From Vibrio fluvialis (lineage in GTDB: Bacteria; Pseudomonadota; Gammaproteobacteria; Enterobacterales; Vibrionaceae): a stretch of DNA of 64,000 nt. The notes beneath the pieces were generated by a model. It saw only the letters and a program-made list of their open reading frames with translations, ran no database searches and was not told the origin of the DNA. Where the stretch lies: positions 1,629,372-1,693,371 of the forward strand of contig NZ_UHIP01000002.1 in assembly GCF_900460245.1 (NCBI RefSeq), written 5' to 3'. Positions 46,717 to 56,917 of this stretch are shown piece by piece. A program made the position numbers and the translations under genes. Positions within the stretch are counted from its first letter, which is position 1. Every line of letters begins with the position of its first letter.

Positions 46717-47808
46717 TTATTCAGAAAGAGAAACCGCAAAGGTGCCGGTTGGTGTCACCGGTAGGTACTCTTTATAGAAGTTGATGTATTCCGCTTCCGG
46801 GTCGAGATCATTGAACAGATCCGGGTAGAGCGCTTTGGCGATGAACTGAATCATCGGGCCATCGAGAATACTGCGGCACGCACCGTGGTAGATACTGATC
46901 ATGCGGTTGTTTTTCACCGCAGGCAGGCTATCCCATCCCAGGCGCTGTTTGTAACCTTTCAGGCGAGCCAGCGCGGTCGCGCGGTCAACGTCCTGACCAA
47001 TCACCATCGCATCATCAGCACCGCCAAATTCATAGCCGGTGATCAGCAGTACATCCGGCTGAGCAGCCAGAACCTGCTCTGGGTTGAGGTGACCCCACCA
47101 CTCGACAAACGGTTTAGAGATGTTTTCACCGCCTGCCATTTCCGACATCGCACCCCACATGTTTTTACCGAAGGTGTAGCCGTACTCTTTGGTGCCAGGA
47201 AAACCAAATTCCGCGTAAATGGTGGGTTTAGGCAGGTTCGCTTTGGCCAGACGATCCGCCACCAGCTGAACCATGTCCTGATATTGTTTCGCGATTTTCT
47301 CCGCGCGCGCTTCCTGACCGGTGATCTGGCCGATGATCAGGGTGCTTTGTACGTGACGTTCAACGGTTTGTGCGTTGTAATCCACCACAATCACCGGAAT
47401 GCCAGCGTCTTCAATGCGATTGACATCGTTGCCAAGGCCTTTGAACTGCCAGTCAGCCAGGACCAGCAAGTCGGGATTGAGACTAATCACCTTCTCTACC
47501 GAGAACGTTTGTGTGTCCACTTTGCCAACGTCTGGCAGCGTTTCCAATGACGGACGGTGCGCAACATACATCGCCCAGTTAGCAGGACGCCACTTCTCCC
47601 AAATCCCTTTCGACATACCCACCACGTTATCAAACGATTTTTCGGTACCGATCGCCATGTAGTCTTCCCCGTAGAAGCCCAGCACAACGCGTTTTGCCGG
47701 AAGATCCAGCGTCACTTGACGATCAAGGACGTCAGTCACCGTCGTCACTTGAGCAAATACCTGCGGTGCAAACGAAATCAGCAACAGGGTCAGCAGCCGT
47801 TTTATCAT
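46717..47808 (-). CDS. Iron-siderophore ABC transporter substrate-binding protein
   Basis: 363 residues. Signal peptide 1-19 (ending QVFAQ), then a class III periplasmic-binding fold (PeripBP_2): VTDVLDRQVTLDLPAKRVVLG at the start and ADWQFKGLGNDVNRIEDAGIPVIVVD in the middle. It delivers a ferric chelate from the outer-membrane receptor to the permease. No TonB receptor is encoded nearby. It is the first gene of a four-gene operon preceded by a Fur-like site. Confidence 0.9.
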   Translation of the reverse strand: MIKRLLTLLLISFAPQVFAQVTTVTDVLDRQVTLDLPAKRVVLGFYGEDYMAIGTEKSFDNVVGMSKGIWEKWRPANWAMYVAHRPSLETLPDVGKVDTQTFSVEKVISLNPDLLVLADWQFKGLGNDVNRIEDAGIPVIVVDYNAQTVERHVQSTLIIGQITGQEARAEKIAKQYQDMVQLVADRLAKANLPKPTIYAEFGFPGTKEYGYTFGKNMWGAMSEMAGGENISKPFVEWWGHLNPEQVLAAQPDVLLITGYEFGGADDAMVIGQDVDRATALARLKGYKQRLGWDSLPAVKNNRMISIYHGACRSILDGPMIQFIAKALYPDLFNDLDPEAEYINFYKEYLPVTPTGTFAVSLSE

Positions 47809-48173
47809 TGTTATTTCCTTATCAACGAAGAGGGTCAGAAAGTAGTCTGGAAGCTATCTTATTTATATTTCCAACAATATCAATAAAAATGAATTCAACA
47901 ATCATTCTCATTTAACTAATTGTACAAATAACTAGCAATCTGAATCCTCTAGCCCAAATTCCACTGCCCTTTTTCACCTATATGGATGACCAAATTAAGG
48001 GCGAATGCAGAATTCTCGGCACTCCTGAATGTAACTTAATTACAATAAAACAGCTATTCACAGTGTTTCACTTCTGTTTTGATGGAAAATTACGCAAATT
48101 TGTTGATCCACGTCATAAACAGGAGTAAAGTGTGACCAAAATCTCATTTAGTTATGTCGATTAAGGTGACGTT
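47809..48173. other. 365-base divergent intergenic region with Fur-like site
   Basis: Apart from the Fur-like site at 47896-47910, the stretch is A/T-rich and shows no gene. It separates the iron operon from the small membrane peptide gene. Confidence 0.5.
47896..47910. promoter_or_regulatory. Fur-box-like site upstream of iron ABC operon
   Basis: Read on the minus strand, TGAGAATGATTGTTG matches the 7-1-7 Fur consensus TGATAATnATTATCA at 11 of 14 defined positions. It lies about 90 bases upstream of the binding-protein start, so it should repress the operon when iron is plentiful. It may also affect the small divergent ORF at 48174. Confidence 0.65.
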
Positions 48174-48293
48174 ATGTACGATAAAAAACAATCTTGGTCT
48201 ATCAACCTTCGCGAGTTATTCGGCATGCTGGCAATGTTTTCAGCCACTTCATTGGTGGTTCTGATGCTGAGCCTGACCTGGGTTAATTTCTAA
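48174..48293 (+). CDS. Small membrane peptide (39 aa)
   Basis: ATG with AAGGTGA 5 bases upstream, then 39 codons: a polar, charged start (MYDKKQSWSINLRELFGM) followed by one hydrophobic helix of about 20 residues ending WVNF. A strong terminator begins 23 bases after the stop. A good ribosome site, sensible codon use and its own terminator make it a likely real gene, too short for ordinary gene finders. Function unknown. Such peptides often bind and tune a membrane transporter or kinase. Confidence 0.65.
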   Translation: MYDKKQSWSINLRELFGMLAMFSATSLVVLMLSLTWVNF

Positions 48294-48315
48294 ACCCGGG
48301 TGTAACGCGCAAAGA

Positions 48316-48342
48316 AAAGGCACTGCTCAGCAGTGCCTTTTT
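48316..48342. terminator. Rho-independent terminator after 39-aa ORF
   Basis: AAAGGCACTG and CAGTGCCTTT pair around CTCAG and run into more T. A-rich bases before the first arm give a T run on the other strand also, so it can serve the converging TRAP dctP gene. Confidence 0.88.
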
Positions 48343-48364
48343 CGTTTCGGGTTTATGCCACTGT

Positions 48365-49330
48365 TTAGTGGATAGACTGAATCTGATCCAGTAGCGGAAC
48401 CAAATCCGGGTTGTCCGTTTTGAACTTGTCGTACACAGGTTGCACAGCCGCCTGGAACTTAGCGATATCGCTTTCCACAAACGTGACGTTGTGCTGCTTC
48501 AGATCCTGCGTTGCTTTCTCAACGTATTTCGCCCAATTGTCTTCCTGCACTTTCACCGTTTCTTTCGCGGCTTTACGCACGCCTTCACGCTGCTCGTCCG
48601 TCAGTGAGTCCCATACGCTGGTTGAAATTACCAGTACGTCCGGCACCATAGTATGGTTGTCGCGCGAGAACACATTCTTCACTTCATAGTGGCGTGATGA
48701 ATAATATGACGGCACGTTGTTCTCTGCCCCATCCACCACGCCTTGTTGCATCGCAGAATATAGTTCGCCGTATGGCAGTGGCACCGGCGTACCACCGAGC
48801 GCTTTGATGGTATCGATGGACAGTGCCGAGTTCTGCACGCGAATCTTCAAGCCTTTCAAATCGTCCGGCGTTTTGATGGGTTTGCTGGTGTAGAAGCTGC
48901 GTGAACCTGCATCCAGGAACGCAAGGCCGATAAAGCCCGCATCACGTGATGAGGCCAGAATCTCTTCGCCAATCGGGCCATTGAGCACCGCGTCATATTG
49001 CGCGCGGTCTTTATACAGGTATGGCAGCGACAATAGTTTGTAGTCAGGCGCAAAGGTGTTCAGCGTCGCCGCACTGGCTTTCGTGAACGCGACTGTACCG
49101 TTTTGCACCATCTGCAAGCCTTCAGACTCATCGCCCAACGTACCGTTCGGGTACACTTTCACGCGCAGATTGGCCTCTTTTTTCACCTGATCCGCAAAGT
49201 ACTCCAGCGATTGGTGAACCGGGTGTTCGGTTGGCAGCGCATGTGACAATTTCAGGGTGGCAGCATACACGTTGCTGCCCAGCAGGGTTGATACCGTGCA
49301 CGCCAAAAGTAGTTTGTTCATCGTTTTCAT
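48365..49330 (-). CDS. TRAP transporter substrate-binding protein of hexuronate locus (DctP family)
   Basis: 321 residues. Signal peptide to about residue 23 (GSNVYA). DctP features: KVYPNGTLGDESEGLQMVQNG, then LKGLKIRVQNSALSIDTIKALGG with the ligand arginine, then YSAMQQGVVDGAENN. This is the classic C4-dicarboxylate/sugar-acid branch. Next to uxaC-uxaB-uxaA and with an ExuR-like site shared upstream, the ligand is probably galacturonate or glucuronate. It is the last gene of a dctQ-dctM-dctP operon on the minus strand. Confidence 0.91.
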   Translation of the reverse strand: MKTMNKLLLACTVSTLLGSNVYAATLKLSHALPTEHPVHQSLEYFADQVKKEANLRVKVYPNGTLGDESEGLQMVQNGTVAFTKASAATLNTFAPDYKLLSLPYLYKDRAQYDAVLNGPIGEEILASSRDAGFIGLAFLDAGSRSFYTSKPIKTPDDLKGLKIRVQNSALSIDTIKALGGTPVPLPYGELYSAMQQGVVDGAENNVPSYYSSRHYEVKNVFSRDNHTMVPDVLVISTSVWDSLTDEQREGVRKAAKETVKVQEDNWAKYVEKATQDLKQHNVTFVESDIAKFQAAVQPVYDKFKTDNPDLVPLLDQIQSIH

Positions 49331-49350
49331 TTCACAGTCCTATATTGGTT

Positions 49351-50710
49351 TTAATAGTTATATCCAGCCAGATGCGGCAACCACAAAGATAGAGAAGGGA
49401 TCAACGTAACAATCGCTAACGTAATGATCATAATGAAGAACAGTGGAATCAGTTTCGGTACCACTTGTCCTAATTTCGTGTCATACACACTACAGCCGAC
49501 GAACAGCGCCGTGCCGACCGGAGGCGTACAGATACCGATACACAGGTTGAACACCATGATGATGCCAAAGTGAATCGGGTCGATGCCCATCTGCGTTGCG
49601 ATAGGCAGGAAGATCGGCGTAAAAATCAGCACCGCCGGTGTCATGTCCATAAAGGTGCCGATGATGAGCAGAATGACGTTCATCAGCAGAATGATCATGA
49701 TTGGGTTATTCGACGCTTCCAGAATGAAATCGGAAATGAACGTCGGGATATCCGCATTCGCCATTGACCACGACATCGCCGATGACGTCGCCACCATCAG
49801 CAGTACGATGGAAGTCGTCACCACGCTGTCGACCAGAATCGGGAAGATGTCGCCAGTTTTCAGCTCTTTATACGCAAAACCAAGTAGCAAGCTGTACACC
49901 ACCGCAATCGCCGAGGCTTCCGTCGCGGTAAAAATACCCGCCAGAATACCGCCCATGATGATCACCACCAGACCAAGGCTTGGCAGCGCATCCAAAATGA
50001 CTTTGCTGGCTTTTTCGTTGAACTCGTATTTTTTCGCGCGGAATGTTGTACTTCGACCCGAGCAGGAAAATGCCCACCATGATGCCGAGCCCCATCAAAA
50101 TGCCCGGCAGATAACCCGCAATAAACAGGTACTGCACCGAGGTCGAGCTGACCAAGGCGTACAGAATAAGAATGTTGGATGGCGGAATCAGCAAACCCGC
50201 CGGGCACGACGATACGTTAATCGCGGTCGAGAAGTCTGCCGGGTATTTGTGCTTATCCTGCAGCGGACGCATGATGCCACCGACGGCCGCAGCAGAAGCG
50301 GTAGCCGAGCCTGAAAGCGCACCAAACATCATGTTGGCAATCACGTTCACGTGCGACAGTGCGCCCGGAAGGCGGCCACCAAATAACATCGCAAAGTTGA
50401 TCAGGCGGCTGGCCAGCCCTCCCCGGTTCATCAGGTTGCCGGCGACAATAAAGAACGGCAGCGCTAACAAACCAAAGTTGTTGAGGCCATTGGCCAGCTT
50501 TTGCGAAATCAGGATGGAGGTTTTGTCGATCGGGAAATCAACAAACACGGTCAGAAACGCTGCCAGGCCGATTGAGAAAGCAATCGGCACGCCAAGCACC
50601 AGCAATACCGCCAACGTTCCGAACAGAACGATCACCGGGAAAATATCGTAAAACATATCCGGCGCGTTCATCAGGAATTCTTGTGAAAATAACAAATCCG
50701 TTAATGTCAT
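49351..50710 (-). pseudogene. TRAP transporter large permease (DctM), one frameshift
   Basis: Two overlapping frames make one DctM. The first part (50710 down to about 50032) covers helices 1-7 up to GSKYNIPREK. The second (about 50031 to 49351) starts at YEFNEKASKVILDALPSLG and runs to the end with GGILAGIFTATEASAIAVVYSLL. They join at a run of six A on the minus strand; removing one A gives a normal protein of about 450 residues. All DctM motifs are intact on both sides, so a sequence error or very recent slip is likely. It is the main channel of the presumed hexuronate importer. Confidence 0.88.
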
Positions 50711-50734
50711 GATGTCTGTTCCTAACGCGAGACT

Positions 50735-51255
50735 TTATACGCGGTGATGACTGCGATTTTGGGTCAGAAAATAAATCGCTCTGAAAATATCCAGAACACC
50801 AAAATAGGTGATCAGCGCCCCGGAAATAGGCACGACCAAATACACATAGCCAATTAATAAATGTTTTCCGCCAATCACAATGCCCGGAGATATTTGTCCG
50901 TTTGCAATCGTTGAGCTCACCAACAAATAACCGCCGTAGATAAAGGCTATCGTTGATAACATCACCACAATCAGGTTGGTCAGAATGGATAGAACGTTTC
51001 TTCCTTTTTCACCGTATCTTGAGGAAAGAAGCTCCAGCGCCAGATGGCGTCGGATTGAGAAGGTATACGCCCCCCCAGTACCCCAATCCAAATAAGCAGA
51101 TAACGTGACAGTTCATCGGTGAAATTGGCCGGGTCATTTAACACAAAACGGGTAAAGACTTGCCAAACCACAGCGATGATCATCACAGCCATAAATAGAG
51201 TCAGCAGCAGGCGAAGCCCTCTGTTTATATACTCATTGATTAACTCAATTATCAT
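50735..51255 (-). pseudogene. TRAP transporter small permease (DctQ), one frameshift
   Basis: Two frames join at a run of seven G on the minus strand (51070-51076). Before it the protein reads TDELSRYLLIWIGVLGG, after it AYTFSIRRHLALELLSSRYG. Adding one G restores a 173-residue DctQ with four helices. The ATG at 51255 has GAGAAA upstream. It is the first gene of the dctQMP operon, divergent from uxaC, with ExuR-like sites between. Confidence 0.86.
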
Positions 51256-51437
51256 TGCGTTTCTCTTCTGGTAACGGCCACACACTATTTATTACTCAAA
51301 CCAGGGTCTTATCTTTTTTCATTTGTGGGGCCATCATTCTCGTCCTGAAATGCCCTTAATTGGTCTGACTAATTGCAAAACATATATTACATGTCGAAAA
51401 TAGAAAAAACCAAAACGAGATCAAAAAACACTACTTT

Positions 51438-51449
51438 TTGTATAACAAC
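51438..51449. promoter_or_regulatory. ExuR/UxuR-like operator, TRAP side
   Basis: TTTGTATAACAA differs by one base from the TTGGTATAACAA found before uxaC and before the exuR gene. Known ExuR/UxuR sites in enterobacteria centre on TTGGTATACCAA. This copy is nearer the dctQ start. Confidence 0.5.
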
Positions 51450-51499
51450 TTTCAAAAATCAGATCCCACCGACAAAAACACAATAAGCAACGCCAATAA

Positions 51500-51515
51500 C
51501 GTGACTCAAGACACA
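51500..51515. promoter_or_regulatory. CRP-like site between TRAP operon and uxaC
   Basis: CGTGA-CTCAAG-ACACA matches the CRP core TGTGA-N6-TCACA at 8 of 10 positions. Catabolite control is usual for hexuronate genes. A match of this quality can also occur by chance. Confidence 0.4.
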
Positions 51516-51582
51516 CAATATAGCTCTATAGCCTCGTTAGACTCTTGAACAAGCCGACATCTGATGTATCTTTAAAATCAAA

Positions 51583-51594
51583 TTGGTATAACAA
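51583..51594. promoter_or_regulatory. ExuR/UxuR-like operator upstream of uxaC
   Basis: TTGGTATAACAA, 15 bases before the uxaC start codon, is identical (inverted) to the site at 56934-56945 before the exuR gene. It would overlap the uxaC promoter or leader, as a repressor site should. Confidence 0.65.
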
Positions 51595-51608
51595 CTGAGA
51601 TTAAGGAC

Positions 51609-53022
51609 ATGACCACTTTCCTCTCTGAGAATTTTCTGCTGCATAACGAGTTTGCGCGTCGCCTGTATCACGACGTCGCCGCGGACATGCCTATCATTGA
51701 TTACCACTGTCACCTACCACCACAACAAGTGGCCGACGACTATCGTTTTCAGAACCTGACCGATATCTGGCTACGTGGCGACCATTACAAATGGCGCGCG
51801 ATGCGCAGTAACGGTGTGGACGAACGTCTGTGTACTGGTGACGCATCAGACAAAGACAAATTCATGGCCTTTGCCCGCACGGTGCCGTTTACCATCGGTA
51901 ACCCGATTTACCACTGGACGCACCTCGAATTGCGTCGTCCGTTTGGTATAACAGGCATGGTATTGAATGAAGAGAGCGCCCCGCGCGTTTGGGATCAGTG
52001 CAATGAAATGCTGGCCAGCCCAGAGTTCAGTGCGCGCGCGATCATGCAGAAGATGAACGTGGAAATGGTCGGTACCACCGACGATCCGATTGACGATTTG
52101 AGCGCGCACAAACGTGTCGCTGAAGATAAAGACTTCCCGGTACAAATGCTGCCAAGCTGGCGTCCGGACAAAGCGTTTAACATCCACCTCGACACCTTCG
52201 CCGATTACATGGCAGCGCTGGCCGAAGTGGCAGACGTTGAGATTCATCGCTTTGCCGATTTGTGCCAGGCGCTGGACAAACGCCTGCAACATTTCGCCGA
52301 TCATGGCTGCTGCGTGACCGACCATGCGCTCGATACGGTGAGCTACGAAGACGCGACAGAGCAAGAGCTCGATGCCATCTTAACCAAACGCCTTGCAGGC
52401 GGCGCAGTGACGCCCTTTGAAACCGCGCAATTTAAAACCGCTGTGCTGGTTTATCTGGGGAAAGAGTACGCCAAACGCGGCTGGGTGCAGCAGTATCACA
52501 TCGGTGCACTGCGCAACAACAACCAACGCATGTTCAATCTGCTTGGCCCGGACACGGGTTTCGATTCCATCAATGACGGCGAAGTGGCCCTGCCGCTGGC
52601 GCGACTGCTGAACGCGCTGGACCGTGACGACGCGCTGCCTAAAACCATTCTTTATTGCTTGAAACCCACGCGATAACGAAGTCATTGCGACAATGTGTGG
52701 CAACTTCCAGGGCGGCGGCGTGGAAGGCAAGATCCAGTTCGGCTCGGGTTGGTGGTTCAACGATCAGAAAGATGGCATGGAACGTCAGATGACGCAGCTC
52801 GCGCAACTGGGCTTGCTGAGCCGTTTTGTCGGCATGCTGACCGACAGCCGCAGCTTCCTTTCTTATACCCGCCACGAATATTTCCGCCGCATTCTGTGCC
52901 AGATGATTGGCCAATGGGTGGAAAACGGCGAAGCGCCAGCTGACTTTGATCTGCTGAGCCGCATGGTGTCGGACATCTGCTACCACAACGCAAAAAACTA
53001 TTTTGGCATCACGCACAAGTGA
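51609..53022 (+). pseudogene. uxaC: Glucuronate/galacturonate isomerase, one frameshift
   Basis: Starts [21 protein letters not shown] with the family's metal motif [10 protein letters not shown]. It runs in frame to residue 350, then a surplus A near 52664 (AAA where AA is expected before CCC) shifts the frame. The last part resumes with [20 protein letters not shown] and ends NYFGITHK. With the shift corrected the protein is 470 residues, the length of E. coli UxaC. It turns glucuronate into fructuronate and galacturonate into tagaturonate. The reading error is probably in the sequence. First gene of uxaC-uxaB-uxaA. Confidence 0.93.
51943..51954 (+). promoter_or_regulatory. Operator-like sequence inside uxaC
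   Basis: TTGGTATAACAG, 11 of 12 bases equal to the uxaC operator, lies in the codons for FGIT and uses the rare isoleucine codon ATA. It could be an internal repressor site, or chance in a conserved protein stretch. Confidence 0.3.
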
Positions 53023-53095
53023 TCCACTTTTGCCACGTTTAAACGCCCGAGATTCGCTGCCCGCCACAAGGTTGGGCAGCCCCCAACAGGTACTT

Positions 53096-54561
53096 ATGAT
53101 GAAACAACTTAATCGCGATACTTTTCCCGGCCCGTCTTATCCGACCAAAATCATTCAGTTTGGTGAGGGCAACTTTCTGCGCGCATTCTTGGACTGGCAA
53201 ATTGACCAGTTGAACCAACACACCGACTTCAACGCTGGCGTCAGTGTCATTCGCCCAATTGGCGGCGAGTTTCCACCCAGTCTCAATACGCAACATGGCT
53301 TGTACACCACGCTGATTCGTGGTCTGGATGAGTCCGGCGAAGCGGTGTCTCAGTCTCGCATCATCTATTCAGTCAACGAAGAGCTGTCGGCGTACCGCGA
53401 ATTCGAAGCGATTCTGGAGCGCGCGAAAAACCCGGACATTGAGTTTGTCTTCTCCAATACCACCGAAGCGGGCATTGCGTTTGTCGACAGCGATCAACTG
53501 GGCGATTTGCCGCCAAGCAGCTACCCCGCCAAACTGACCCGCATGTTGTGGGAGCGCTTCAATCACTTCGACGGCGCCCAAGACAAAGGTTGGACCCTCA
53601 TTCCTTGTGAGCTGATTGACTACAACGGCGAAGCACTTAAAGCCATCGTATTGCGTTACATCGACCTTTGGGAACTACCTGCGGCGTTTCGTAACTGGGT
53701 GGAAAGTGCTAATACGTTCTGCTCCACCTTGGTGGATCGCATTGTCACTGGCTATCCAAAAGATGAAGTGGCCGCTTTGGAAGCCGAACTCAACTACCGC
53801 GACACCTTTATGGTCAGCGCAGAGAACTTCTACCTGTTCGTGATTCAAGGCCCGCAATGGCTGAACCAAGCCCTGTGTCTTGATCAACTGAGCGACGAAC
53901 AGGCACTGAACATCAAAATCGTCGATGACATCAAGCCATACAAAGAGCGTAAAGTCGCCATTTTGAATGGTGCTCACACCGCGTTAGTGCCGGTGGCGTT
54001 TCAGGCCGGCATCGATACGGTGGGCGACAGCATGCAAGACGAGCAGATCGCCGCGTACCTCAAAGCGGTGATGTTTGACGAAATCATTCCGACCTTGTCG
54101 TTGCCAAAAGATGAACTGCACGCCTTTGCGCACGATGTCGAATATCGCTTCAAAAACCCGTACATCAAGCATTTGTTATTGTCGATTGCGCTCAACAGCA
54201 TGACCAAGTTCAAAACGCGTATTCTGCCGCAGTTGCTCACCTACCAGCAGACACAAGGTCAACTGCCGCGTTACCTGAGCTTTGCGCTGGCAGCTCTCAT
54301 CACCTTCTATCGCGGGCAACGCGCTGAGGGTGAGTATGTCCTCGCCGATGACCAGCCTTGGCTCGATTTCTTTGCCAGCGAATGGCCAAAAGTCGACCGT
54401 GGCGAAAGCAGCCACCGCGAACTGGTTCACGGCGTATTGAGCAATGCCGCGCACTGGGAAACAGACCTCGCCCGCGTTCCTGGGCTGGCAGAACGCGTGA
54501 CGGCGCACGTTGAACGCATTTGCGCGCAAGGTATGCGAGACGCGCGCTCAGCCGTTGTTAA
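53096..54561 (+). CDS. uxaB: Tagaturonate reductase (altronate oxidoreductase), stop displaced
   Basis: About 488 residues from ATG 53096 (two ATGs in a row). N-terminal NAD site [19 protein letters not shown], central [10 protein letters not shown], and the mannitol dehydrogenase-type C-terminal domain with [22 protein letters not shown]. It reduces tagaturonate to altronate. The frame runs on past the expected end into uxaA. A TAA at 54559-54561 sits one base out of frame where the E. coli protein would end, so one base is probably missing nearby and the fusion with uxaA is apparent only. Confidence 0.9.
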
Positions 54562-54571
54562 GGGGAAGCTT

Positions 54572-56038
54572 GTGAATCCATTACTCAAAATTCATCCGAG
54601 CGATAACGTCGCCGTGGCGCTGCGCGATTTAGACGCAGGGTTGACCGTGGAACTCGATGGTCAAACCCTGACGTTGCTGGAAGCCATTCCACAAGCGCAC
54701 AAAGTAGCACTGAAGGATTTCGCGCCAAACGATCGGGTGATCAAGTACGGCGCGCCAATTGGCCATGCTTTGGCGCGATTGCCATCGGGCAGCGAGTGTA
54801 TCAAGACAACATTCGCACCAACCTCAGCGACCTGAATGACTACGACTACCAGCCCGATTTTCAGTCGGTCAGTAGCTCACTGGCCAATACCCGGTGTCGC
54901 TCTATCGCCGCGCCAATGGAAGCGTCGGCATTCGCAACGAACTGTGGATCATTCCGACTGTGGGCTGCGTCAATGCCATGGCCAAGATGATGAAAAAGCA
55001 GGTCGAAGCGGACATGGATCTGTCCCACATCGACGGCATTCAGGTCTTCACCCATCAATATGGCTGCTCGCAACTGGGCGATGACCACAACAACACCAAG
55101 TTGCTGTTGCAGAATCTGGTCAAACATCCCAACGCGGGCGGGGTTCTGGTGGTTGGCCTTGGCTGTGAAAACAACCAAGTGAATGCGTTTCGTGACTCGA
55201 CTCGGCGATTTCGACCGCGGGCGGATCTGGATTATTCGACTCACACGATCATCTGCGAAGAGAAACGGCGCTCCGAATGATGAAGAAACTGCTCGACAAA
55301 TATGCAAGCGATCACGTGAAGCCGGGCCTATTGAGCGGAAATGCGCCGAGTGCTTGACATTGCCGGTGAGTCGAACTAATACCTGGAGGCCGGTTGGCGC
55401 GTTCTTCCGTTACTTGGTGACGCAAATGGGCACCACGGTCGTATCATGGGAAGCCCAATGCCCGCGGCCGACACAATTCTCATAGCCGCTGCGCCGACAA
55501 AACCACCTTCCGCGGAGCTAAGATGAGTTACGATATTCTCAACGGTGAGTTTCGCCAAAACCAATGTACCTTAACCCAACGTCGGCACAAAAGCGGGCGG
55601 CAATTTCCACGTGGAAGAGAAATCACCTGCGTCGTAGCCAAAAAAGCGCCGCAGCCAAGTGATGGATGTTATGGCCTATGGCGAGCGGTTGTCGAAACTA
55701 CTCTCAGACTTTACTCAGAGCCCGGCACATCGAGCGATTGCCACACTCGCCTTAGTCGAGGGCGGTCTGCCAGTAGGGCTTTCAGGTACGGGACGCGGCA
55801 CGCATTATCGGGGCCCGTGCGGACCCTTGAAAAGGCCGACCAACAGCGATTCTGGAAGACCGCAACCATCACGGATATGATTCAACGCTGGTGCATTGGT
55901 TGAAGGCAACGTGGATGGAGAATTTACTACTAGAGAGTTTTATCAGTAGAGCCGATTCGTCATGGCAGAGCCGACCCGTAATGAGCTGAAATGATTCGTG
56001 TAATCGCAGGTGGTTCAGAGCGGGTGACGGTTGTAACT
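54572..56038 (+). pseudogene. uxaA: Altronate dehydratase, heavily damaged reading frame
   Basis: GTG start with AAGGGGAAG. The first 70 residues are clean ([20 protein letters not shown]). Frame changes then occur near 54775 and 54890, and the third frame reads IPTVGCVNAMAKMMKKQVE and GVLVVGLGCENNQ, as in E. coli UxaA. After about 55190 only islands remain in changing frames: GDFDRGRIW, RYLVTQMGTTV, VMAYGERLSKLL, GTGRGTHY, ESFISRAD. They keep the right order and spacing, so the full gene is there but carries many substitutions and indels. The enzyme dehydrates altronate to 2-keto-3-deoxygluconate. End position is approximate. Confidence 0.85.
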
Positions 56039-56116
56039 CAGCAAATATAATTAAACTCAAAGCAAGACAGATACCGCGCGAAGACGGCCTACTGCCCGCC
56101 TGATTTTTTATTGCAC

Positions 56117-56917
56117 TCAGGTCGTGACCAGATAGTGCAATAAAGCGTATGTCTTAGCCTCAAATTCATCAGACAGAGTCGGTGCGTCTGTCGCAAAGCA
56201 GAAACGGGTCCGTATCCGTCCTCGAAACCACAAACAGCATCTGCTTGGTGTTTTCCAAAATGTGCCCACACGCCCTGAGCGCCGCCTTGGGGTCACCGCT
56301 GATTCAAATCTTGACGATTTTCCTGAGCTGCGCCTGCCAACTTGGCATTTTGTTGTCTTCGATGGTGTCGTTTGCTTACTTCCAGTACGGGTTGTTCTCA
56401 GCGTGTTTTGAGAGCATCGTCTCCCACAGCACAGCCGACGAGTTCTTGCGTACAGGGACAAGGCTGATGTTGAATTCGGCTGTCCCGTAGGAATCGGCGG
56501 TGTAATCATCAGATTTGGCTTGCTTCTTGATGTTCTCTAGCGCGACCAAAATCTGCTTGGTCGCGTTGGTAGACCGAAACTGCGCATGTTGCTTTCAAAC
56601 AACCTGACGCCCGTGCACAGCTCGAATGGTGCCCAGGGAGGCATGAGCTGACGGTGCGCAATCCCCGCACTTCCTCGTGCAATCGGCGTTTCGATAGTGG
56701 TGTTGATGACCACGAATCCCGAGCATTTCCAGCATTCGACGTAAACCTCCCACTCAGCACTGATCATCGCTTCGCGAATGCACCGTCGGCTTACTTCCAA
56801 TCTCCGGCTGACTCAACGCTCGGCTGGCAGCATATCGCCCCACCGGTATAGACCTTGGCAAATATGGTTTTAAGCGGGTAGCATATCTTCTGATAAAGCT
56901 TAACGTTCGGTTCCCAT
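56117..56917 (-). pseudogene. exuR: ExuR/UxuR-type GntR regulator, heavily damaged
   Basis: No single frame covers it, but ordered fragments match ExuR: LYQK near the start, LPAER, IREAMISAEWEVYVE (E. coli has VREAIIMLEVEGYVE), APFELCTGVRLFESN (GPFELLQARQLIESN), then GDPKAALRACGHILENTKQML and LSDEFEAK near the end. It would be the GntR-family repressor of hexuronate genes, relieved by uronates. It converges on uxaA and is preceded by an ExuR-like site at 56934. The proposed start ATG at 56917 and the end are approximate. Damage of this density also affects the gene on each side. Confidence 0.72.

Larger units (their letters stand above)
51256..51608. other. Divergent control region, hexuronate TRAP operon / uxaC
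   Basis: 353 bases, A/T-rich, no gene. It holds two ExuR-like operators and a CRP-like site, listed separately, which fits joint control of uptake and breakdown. Confidence 0.6.

Noticed and set aside
50020..50045. Programmed ribosomal frameshift in dctM at the A run
   Set aside because: DctM genes are not known to use frameshifting, there is no obvious stimulatory hairpin, and many unrelated genes nearby show the same kind of break.
53003..54835. A UxaB-UxaA fusion protein of 610 residues
   Set aside because: UxaA has its own GTG and ribosome site, and a TAA sits one base out of frame where UxaB should end. The read-through is best explained by a missing base in a region full of indels.
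56117..56850. New genes encoded by the open frames on both strands in the damaged block
   Set aside because: The minus-strand frames contain ordered ExuR fragments, and the plus-strand ones are their shadows.
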